From positions 186,001 through 250,000 of the forward strand of contig CBDBIK010000002.1 in NCBI GenBank assembly GCA_965206145.1: a stretch of 64,000 bases of DNA, in the 5' to 3' direction. Positions 58,514-64,000 of this stretch are shown here, piece by piece. Origin of the DNA: CBDBIK01 sp965206145. GTDB lineage: Bacteria; Pseudomonadota; Alphaproteobacteria; TMED109. The notes beneath the pieces were generated by a model. The model saw only the letters and a list, made by a program, of their open reading frames with translations, ran no database searches and was not told the DNA's origin. Each line of letters starts with the position of its first letter. Positions within the stretch are counted from its first letter, which is position 1. Both the position numbers and the translations under genes were made by a program.

Positions 58514-60310
58514 ATGGACGCCGACACACTTCCTGATTCGATTCGCGTAACTACCGGATCACTTCCCGCCTCGCGCAAAGTCTACGTGGGAGACGAGAAA
58601 AGGGGATTGTGTGTTCCCATCCGAGAAATCGATCTCGATCCCTCGGCAAACGAGCCGCCGTTCCGGGTCTACGACACCTCCGGTCCTTACACCGACCCCC
58701 AAGTCGAAATCGATATCAATCAAGGCCTCCCGCGCTGGCGTGAATCGTGGATTGATGGACGCGGTGACGTCGAACTCGTTGGCGGGCGGACGGTCAAAGG
58801 GATCGACAATGGCAATCCTTCTGCTGCCAACCGCGTCCCGTCTTTCCCGAATTCTAATCGGCCACGCGTTGCCCTTGATCGTGCGACAACCCAGCTCGCC
58901 TACGCCCGACGCGGGATCGTTACTCCAGAGATGGAGTACGTCGCCCTGCGAGAAAACCAGGGACGCAAGGCGGCCACTGATCCCTCCCGAAGCGGGGAAT
59001 CCTTTGGCGCCTCGATTCCCGAGGTGGTCACACCGGAGTTCGTTCGCGATGAGATTGCACGAGGTCGGGCAATCATTCCCTGCAACATCAACCATCCTGA
59101 ACTCGAACCGATGGCGATCGGGCGGAACTTCCTCGTCAAGGTCAACGCCAACATCGGGAACTCCGCTGTCACTTCTTCGGTTGCTGAAGAGGTCGACAAA
59201 ATGGTGTGGGCGATCCGTTGGGGTGCCGACACGGTTATGGATCTCTCGACGGGACGCAACATCCACAACATTCGGGAGTGGATTCTCCGCAACTCCCCCG
59301 TACCGATCGGAACGGTACCGATCTACCAAGCTCTTGAGAAAGTCGACGGGGTGCCCGAGGAGCTCACCTGGGAGATCTACAAAGACACTCTCATCGAACA
59401 GTGCGAGCAGGGGGTTGATTACTTCACTGTGCACGCCGGGGTTCGCCTTGCGCACATCCCGCTCACGGCGGAACGGGTGACAGGAATCGTCAGCCGTGGT
59501 GGATCGATCATGGCAAAATGGTGCTTGTCCCATCACCGGGAAAGCTTTCTTTACGAGCATTTTCCAGAAATTTGTGAGATCCTCGCCGCTTACGACGTGA
59601 GCTTCTCACTGGGTGACGGACTGCGGCCGGGATCCATCGCCGACGCCAATGACAAGGCGCAGTTTGCCGAACTCGAGACGTTGGGCGAACTCACCAAGAT
59701 CGCTTGGGATCAGGATGTGCAGGTCATGATCGAGGGACCGGGACACGTCCCCATGGACAAGATCAAAATCAACGTCGAGCGCCAACTCGAAACCTGCGGC
59801 GAAGCACCATTTTACACGCTGGGCCCGCTCGCCACCGACATCGCTCCCGGGTACGATCACATTACGAGTGCAATCGGCGCGGCGATGATCGGCTGGTTCG
59901 GCACTGCGATGCTGTGTTACGTTACTCCGAAGGAACACCTCGGCCTTCCTGACCGCGATGACGTGAAGGAAGGAGTGATCGCTTATCGTCTCGCCGCTCA
60001 TGCGGCCGATCTTGCCAAAGGACACCCTGCGGCACGGGCGCGCGATGATGCGCTCTCCAGGGCACGCTTCGACTTCCGCTGGCAGGACCAGTTCAACCTC
60101 TCACTGGATCCCGAAACTGCGCGTTCTTTCCACGATCAGACGCTTCCCAAGGAAGCACACAAGCTCGCTCACTTCTGCTCAATGTGCGGCCCGAAGTTCT
60201 GCTCGATGAAGATTACCCGGGAAGTCCGAGAATACGCGGAAAAAGGGATGCAGGAGCGCTCGGAAGCGTTTCGCAAGGGTGGCGGCGACATCTACCAGTC
60301 AGTCAAGTGA
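58514..60310 (+). CDS. thiC: Phosphomethylpyrimidine synthase
   Basis: 598-aa radical-SAM enzyme converting aminoimidazole ribotide to the thiamine pyrimidine HMP-P. VTTGSLPASRKVYV near the N-terminus, EIDINQGLPRWRESWI, ARRGIVTPEMEYVALRENQ, KVNANIGNSAV, WGADTVMDLSTGRNIHN, and the cluster-binding CSMCGPKFCSM (CxxCx4C) at the C-terminus. The start lies past the riboswitch: ATG 58514 has GGAG 6 nt upstream, with ATG 58502 as the alternative; the frame is open back to 58253 but runs through the aptamer. Converges with the DsbA-like gene. Confidence 0.95.
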   Translation: MDADTLPDSIRVTTGSLPASRKVYVGDEKRGLCVPIREIDLDPSANEPPFRVYDTSGPYTDPQVEIDINQGLPRWRESWIDGRGDVELVGGRTVKGIDNGNPSAANRVPSFPNSNRPRVALDRATTQLAYARRGIVTPEMEYVALRENQGRKAATDPSRSGESFGASIPEVVTPEFVRDEIARGRAIIPCNINHPELEPMAIGRNFLVKVNANIGNSAVTSSVAEEVDKMVWAIRWGADTVMDLSTGRNIHNIREWILRNSPVPIGTVPIYQALEKVDGVPEELTWEIYKDTLIEQCEQGVDYFTVHAGVRLAHIPLTAERVTGIVSRGGSIMAKWCLSHHRESFLYEHFPEICEILAAYDVSFSLGDGLRPGSIADANDKAQFAELETLGELTKIAWDQDVQVMIEGPGHVPMDKIKINVERQLETCGEAPFYTLGPLATDIAPGYDHITSAIGAAMIGWFGTAMLCYVTPKEHLGLPDRDDVKEGVIAYRLAAHAADLAKGHPAARARDDALSRARFDFRWQDQFNLSLDPETARSFHDQTLPKEAHKLAHFCSMCGPKFCSMKITREVREYAEKGMQERSEAFRKGGGDIYQSVK

Positions 60311-60316
60311 GCCTCG

Positions 60317-60910
60317 CTACCGCTCGATGATCTCCGCGAGGCGGTCAGCGTTGAGCGCACCTTCGACCTTTTTTCCGTCGACAAAGAACGTGGGAGTCGA
60401 ATTGACATCGAGGCGTTGGCTCGCGTCGAGACGCATCTCCAGGATGGCATCGAGACGGGCTTTATTCGAAGGGGTGTCCGCAAGGCACGCGTCAATGTCG
60501 TCAGGACCGATTCCGAACTGCCGCAGGATTTTTCCAGCCGCATTCTTCGGGTCGTCTTCCTGGATCCAATCTTTTTGACGGTGGAAGAGCATGTTGAGGA
60601 CCGGGAAGAAGCGTTCCCCTTTTTGACATTGAGCGATCATCGAGCCGATGAGTGCGGTCTGATCGAGAGGGAAGTCGCGGTAGATGAAACGGACTTTACC
60701 TGTCTTGATGAACCGCTCCTCGATCGCGGGGAAATCATCAGCGTGGAAATGCGCACAATGAGGGCACGAGAGCGAGGCATACTCGATCACTTCCACTTGG
60801 GCGGCGGGATCGCCAAGGACACGCTCAGGAAGGACACTTTCCTCGGCAAAGGACAAGGAAGCGGCACAAGCCACTGCCAAGGCAAAAAAAGGAATTTGTT
60901 TCATCGTCAT
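60317..60910 (-). CDS. DsbA-family periplasmic thioredoxin-fold protein
   Basis: 197-aa exported disulfide oxidoreductase. Signal peptide KQIPFFALAVACAASLSFA; active site CPHC in EYASLSCPHCAHFHADDFP; cis-Pro in STPTFFVDGK. A helical insertion separates the halves of the thioredoxin fold, as in DsbA/BdbD. The start is ATG 60910 or 60904, or a TTG at 60919 with GGAG 6 nt upstream. Placement next to the DciA/DUF721-like gene and mutY is a recurrent alphaproteobacterial order. Confidence 0.88.
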   Translation of the reverse strand: MTMKQIPFFALAVACAASLSFAEESVLPERVLGDPAAQVEVIEYASLSCPHCAHFHADDFPAIEERFIKTGKVRFIYRDFPLDQTALIGSMIAQCQKGERFFPVLNMLFHRQKDWIQEDDPKNAAGKILRQFGIGPDDIDACLADTPSNKARLDAILEMRLDASQRLDVNSTPTFFVDGKKVEGALNADRLAEIIER

Positions 60911-61026
60911 AAGATTCAAGGACATCTCCAAGTATCGACACGCCCACGGCACATCAAACTTCTTTGGTTATAAGGCAAGACCGCAGGTTCGGGGAGATGC
61001 GCAAGGGCTGCCTGCGTTCATGAACG

Positions 61027-61515
61027 TCAGCGCGTTCGGCGTGCGGAGGCGATGGTCGCACCGAGGTTTTCAAAGGATTTTCGGAGATCAGGATCCTTGA
61101 TTGTCTTAGTCATCGCCTTCGCTTCCGCCCGGTCCTCGGGCGATGGCGAAGGTGGAACAAAGGGACGTTCATGCTGCCGGGCATGCACCGGTTTCTGCAC
61201 GACCTTCAAGCGTTCGACGGCCCTATAACCGTACACCGTCGCGATCCGTTCAATGATTGTGAGTTGCTGGTATTGCAGGTCGATGGCAAAGGCAGGCTCG
61301 ACCCGAATCGTGAGTACACGCGCTCCGGAAAGTTTGAGCGGGATCGTACGTTCGGCGAGTCGCGGGCCTACGATGTGTTCCCATTTGAGGAAGATGGCGC
61401 TTTCACGGAATCCACGGCCCCGGAAGGCCGGACGGAGGATGCGCTCGGCGATTCCTCGAAAAGGGATGGGCGCGAAATGGCGGCGCGTCCACGGTGGAGT
61501 GAGCTTTGCAGGCAT
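61027..61515 (-). CDS. DciA/DUF721 family protein
   Basis: 162-aa DUF721 protein. The family includes DciA, the ancestral loader of DnaB helicase. Seen: PIPFRGIAERILRPAFRGRG, LKWEHIVGPRLAERTIPLKL and VLTIRVEPAFAIDLQYQQLTIIERI with GYRAVERL, the KH-like domain pattern. The C-terminal third is low-complexity and charged. Divergent from mutY by 22 bp, so the two share a promoter region. Confidence 0.83.
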   Translation of the reverse strand: MPAKLTPPWTRRHFAPIPFRGIAERILRPAFRGRGFRESAIFLKWEHIVGPRLAERTIPLKLSGARVLTIRVEPAFAIDLQYQQLTIIERIATVYGYRAVERLKVVQKPVHARQHERPFVPPSPSPEDRAEAKAMTKTIKDPDLRKSFENLGATIASARRTR

Positions 61516-61537
61516 ACGAAATCAAGCATAGACACAG

Positions 61538-62707
61538 ATGGGACTTCCTTACCATCCTTTGGATGAAGGCAATTCATTGAGTGAAAATGCTTCAAAGCCA
61601 CGCTCGGCAGATCTTCTTCGTTGGCATAACTGCAACCGGCGAGATCTTCCCTGGCGAGGGGCTTCCGGTGAGCTACGTGATCCCTATCGGACGTGGTTGA
61701 GCGAAGTCATGCTTCAGCAAACGCGAGTCGCTGCCGCCGTTCCCTATTTTCACGAATTTCTTGCGCGGTGGCCCACCGTCGAAGATCTTGCGCAGGCCAA
61801 AGAAGAGGAAGTGATCGACGCTTGGGCAGGACTTGGTTACTACGCTCGCGCACGTGCTCTCCATCAAACCGCACGAATCGTTGCGAAAGGCAGCGGCTTT
61901 CCCCGAAATGCCCAAGCTCTCCAGACCCTGCCCGGAATTGGCCCCTATACGGCCGGTGCCGTGGCTGCCCTTGCTTTCGGAGAACGCATCGCCGCCGTTG
62001 ATGGCAACGTCTTACGCGTGCTGGCTCGGGTCTTCGGAGAGGAGAGACCTCTCGCCGAAGCAAGAAAGAACCTCCAGGTGCGCGCGGCGGAACTTGTCCC
62101 CGCCAACCGGCCCGGCGATCACGCCGAAGCACTAATGGAGCTGGGCGCACTTGTCTGCACGCCGAGAAAACCACGCTGCGGAGAATGTCCTTGGCGCAAG
62201 CCCTGTCACGCACGAAAGGAGGGAAAACAGGACTCCATTCCATCTCCTGCTCCCACCCGCGAGCGTTCGTTGCTCCATGGCGTGGTTTTTCGACTGCTAC
62301 GCAACGACGGACGTGTGCTCTTCCGCCGCAGGCAGGATGGCCCGCTCGCAGGAACACTGTTGCTTCCCGGTACACCCTGGGGAAAAGACCATCCTTCTGC
62401 TTCCTTGATTCGGACAGCGTGTCCGGCGAAGTGTCGCTGGCGGCGACTTCCGGGTTTCGTAGAGCATGATCTCACGCACCTCACGCTCCGGACCGAAATC
62501 CGTGAAGCAGCGTTGCCTGCTGATGCCCTGCATGTGGAAGGGGAATGGCGGGATTCGTCTGCCCCCGGAACGCGATTTCCCGGTCTGACACGGAAACTCC
62601 TCTTACACGCGATCGATTTGGAAGCGCGCGCGCCATCAAGCGGCATTAATGGAAGTTCGATCTATGGCCGCAAGGGGGTGAAATCAGCATCCCTGCTACA
62701 TACTTGA
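61538..62707 (+). CDS. mutY: A/G-specific adenine glycosylase
   Basis: 389-aa base-excision enzyme removing A opposite 8-oxoG. Catalytic Glu in DPYRTWLSEVMLQQTRV, helix-hairpin-helix LQTLPGIGPYTAGAVAALAFGE, catalytic Asp in VDGNVLRVLARVFG, and the [4Fe-4S] ligands C-x6-C-x2-C-x5-C in CTPRKPRCGECPWRKPC. A NUDIX-like C-terminal domain (LHGVVFRLLRNDGRVLFRRR, LAGTLLLPG) follows. About 30 residues of non-conserved tail at the end. Confidence 0.95.
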   Translation: MGLPYHPLDEGNSLSENASKPRSADLLRWHNCNRRDLPWRGASGELRDPYRTWLSEVMLQQTRVAAAVPYFHEFLARWPTVEDLAQAKEEEVIDAWAGLGYYARARALHQTARIVAKGSGFPRNAQALQTLPGIGPYTAGAVAALAFGERIAAVDGNVLRVLARVFGEERPLAEARKNLQVRAAELVPANRPGDHAEALMELGALVCTPRKPRCGECPWRKPCHARKEGKQDSIPSPAPTRERSLLHGVVFRLLRNDGRVLFRRRQDGPLAGTLLLPGTPWGKDHPSASLIRTACPAKCRWRRLPGFVEHDLTHLTLRTEIREAALPADALHVEGEWRDSSAPGTRFPGLTRKLLLHAIDLEARAPSSGINGSSIYGRKGVKSASLLHT

Positions 62708-62754
62708 TGAGGCGGGAGCGAATTCGCACCCTGTAAGCGAGAAACGAGAATTCA

Positions 62755-63114
62755 ATGAATCAGGATCGGGATCAAGGTTTGCAATCGACGGTGCTCAACC
62801 GGCTTCGTCGCCAGAAAATGCCCGTCACGGTTCACCTTGTGAACGGGATCAAGTTGCAGGGGACGATTTCCTCTTTCGATCAGTTCTCGGTGCTGCTTCG
62901 CCGTGGGGATCGTCAGCGTCTTGTCTACAAGCACGCGATCACGACGATCGAACCCAGTCAGCCAATATCCATCCAGGAAGGTTCTTCTGATTCTGCGGAC
63001 AGGAAGAAAAAAAGCCACCGAGAGGAGAAATCGATCGTTTCCGGGGGACCTGTCCCCACCGGTGAGAAAAAACCGGACGAAGTTCTTGAAAAGGAAGAGA
63101 AGACAGGAGACTGA
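62755..63114 (+). CDS. hfq: RNA chaperone Hfq with long charged C-terminal tail
   Basis: 119-aa Sm-like RNA chaperone promoting sRNA-mRNA pairing. Core residues 1-68: STVLNRLRRQKMPVTVHLVN and GIKLQGTISSFDQFSVLLRR (Sm1), LVYKHAITTIEP (Sm2 with YKH). After residue 70 comes a roughly 45-residue tail rich in Lys, Glu and Asp (DRKKKSHREEKS...EKEEKTGD); typical alphaproteobacterial Hfq is near 80 aa. The stop codon abuts the hflX ATG. Confidence 0.95.
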   Translation: MNQDRDQGLQSTVLNRLRRQKMPVTVHLVNGIKLQGTISSFDQFSVLLRRGDRQRLVYKHAITTIEPSQPISIQEGSSDSADRKKKSHREEKSIVSGGPVPTGEKKPDEVLEKEEKTGD

Positions 63115-64000
63115 ATGGGAAGAGCATCATCTTCCCGGCAACCTGGAAAGGACCAAGTGTGGATTGTTCATCCTGTCCTTCGGGGTGCGCGCCCCTCACT
63201 CCGAACGGAAGAGGGAAAGCTTGCCGAGGCCAAGGCACTCGCATCCAGTATCGAACTTGATGTCGTGCGCGCGGACACCATCCGCATCCAGCGGATGCGT
63301 CCCTCGACATTAATCGGTTCTGGCGTCCTGGAAGGGCTTGCCGCTGAAGTACGCGCTACCTCGAAACCTCCGGCCTTGTTCCTGTTCAACGCCGATCTCA
63401 CGCCAATCCAGCAACGCAACCTCGAACGCGAACTTAATACCAAGGTGCTCGATCGGACCTCTCTCATCCTTGAGATATTTGGTGCGCGCGCTTCTACGCA
63501 TGAGGGTAGTCTTCAGGTGGAACTTGCTCATCTTCATTGGCAGCAAAGCAGACTTGTTCGCTCGTGGACTCACCTTGAGCGTCAACGGGGTGGTTTTGGT
63601 TTCCTGGGCGGGCCCGGTGAATCTCAGATCGAAATCGACCGCCGACTGATCGCACAGAGGATTGTCCGAATCCGAAAGGAGCTCGAGCGGGTACGGAAAA
63701 GAAGAAGTTTACACCGGCGGAGCAGGGAACATCCCGTGGTGGCACTCGTTGGCTATACGAACGCGGGTAAGTCGACACTTTTCTCGCGTTTGACAGGCGA
63801 GGGCGAAGGTGCCCGTGCAAAACTGTTCGCCACTCTTGATCCTCTCATGCGCTCAATCTCGCTTCCTTCTGGCACATCCGTAATCCTTTCGGACACTGTG
63901 GGTTTCGTTTCCGAGCTTCCGACGACGCTGGTGGCAGCATTCCGGGCGACCCTTGAGGAAGTCGTCCACGCCAATCTTCTTATCCATGTTCGGGATGTCT
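63115..64000 (+). CDS. hflX: Ribosome-associated GTPase HflX, 3' end outside window
   Basis: Starts with MGRASSSRQPGKDQVWIVHP immediately after hfq and remains open to the end of the window (295 codons). N-terminal domain with SGVLEGLAAEVR and LDRTSLILEIFGARASTHEG; linker HLERQRGGFGFLGGPGESQI; G domain with G1 VGYTNAGKSTLFSRLTG and G3 LSDTVGFVSELP. HflX rescues stalled 70S ribosomes. The C-terminal part, including G4, lies beyond base 64000. Confidence 0.93.
   Translation, partial: MGRASSSRQPGKDQVWIVHPVLRGARPSLRTEEGKLAEAKALASSIELDVVRADTIRIQRMRPSTLIGSGVLEGLAAEVRATSKPPALFLFNADLTPIQQRNLERELNTKVLDRTSLILEIFGARASTHEGSLQVELAHLHWQQSRLVRSWTHLERQRGGFGFLGGPGESQIEIDRRLIAQRIVRIRKELERVRKRRSLHRRSREHPVVALVGYTNAGKSTLFSRLTGEGEGARAKLFATLDPLMRSISLPSGTSVILSDTVGFVSELPTTLVAAFRATLEEVVHANLLIHVRDV

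Noticed and set aside
58559..59560. A 333-codon minus-strand frame under thiC
   Set aside because: thiC on the other strand carries every family motif; the antisense product shows none.

Overview
The window is a piece of a free-living alphaproteobacterial chromosome of moderately high G+C. The placement rests on gene content: a GcrA-type protein, the aapJQMP general amino-acid transporter, a purCSQL-bolA-grxD run, mutY-hfq-hflX, and an rplU-rpmA-obgE-proB-proA-nadD-rsfS-gpmI string. The genus cannot be named from sequence alone. Coding density is high and many neighbours overlap by 4 bp (ATGA or GTGA), so most genes sit in tight operons.

Left part (1-17.8 kb, almost all minus strand): the tail of a D-amino-acid transaminase gene, a secreted DUF1800/DUF1501 pair, a DUF3108 protein, a yejABEF peptide importer led by a membrane cytochrome c gene, then gpmI, rsfS, nadD, proA, proB, obgE, rpmA and rplU. 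nadD has no ATG, GTG or TTG start ahead of its nucleotide-binding motif and seems to start at a CTG overlapping the proA stop. 17.9-26.1 kb (mainly plus): aapJQMP, then an operon of an SDR, an enoyl-CoA hydratase relative, a haloalkane dehalogenase with a complete catalytic pentad and a small exported protein, facing a cytochrome c' gene. 26.9-31.3 kb (minus): class II DAHP synthase, glutathione reductase and succinate-semialdehyde dehydrogenase.

Three gene-poor stretches hold decayed mobile or phage-like genes: a DUF5131 (phage Gp37/Gp68) relic at the 3' side of tRNA-Asn (26.2-26.7 kb); a serine-recombinase fragment, a frameshifted unknown gene and an intact ParDE toxin-antitoxin pair (31.3-33.3 kb); and a broken IS605-type tnpB beside tRNA-Cys (38.5-39.1 kb). 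Between them lie glmS, glmU, gph, tRNA-Val and a Sel1-like gene.

39.2-50.5 kb: pcm; a compact GcrA-like gene coupled to a zinc-type oxidoreductase behind a perfect palindrome; an M20 amidohydrolase divergent from two SDRs and a mandelate-racemase-type enolase whose second catalytic lysine is arginine; then pncB, nadE, cysS and trmJ. 51-64 kb: rpsD with a terminator-like hairpin at the start of its leader; grxD, bolA and purLQSC; ald; an NRDE protein; thiC under a clear TPP riboswitch; a DsbA-like protein; a DciA/DUF721 protein; mutY; hfq with a long tail; and the start of hflX.

I see no CRISPR array, rRNA or intact transposon. No wholly new multi-gene system is evident. The most unusual items are the CTG-start nadD, the GcrA-like/oxidoreductase unit, the haloalkane dehalogenase operon, the rpsD leader and the relic islands.
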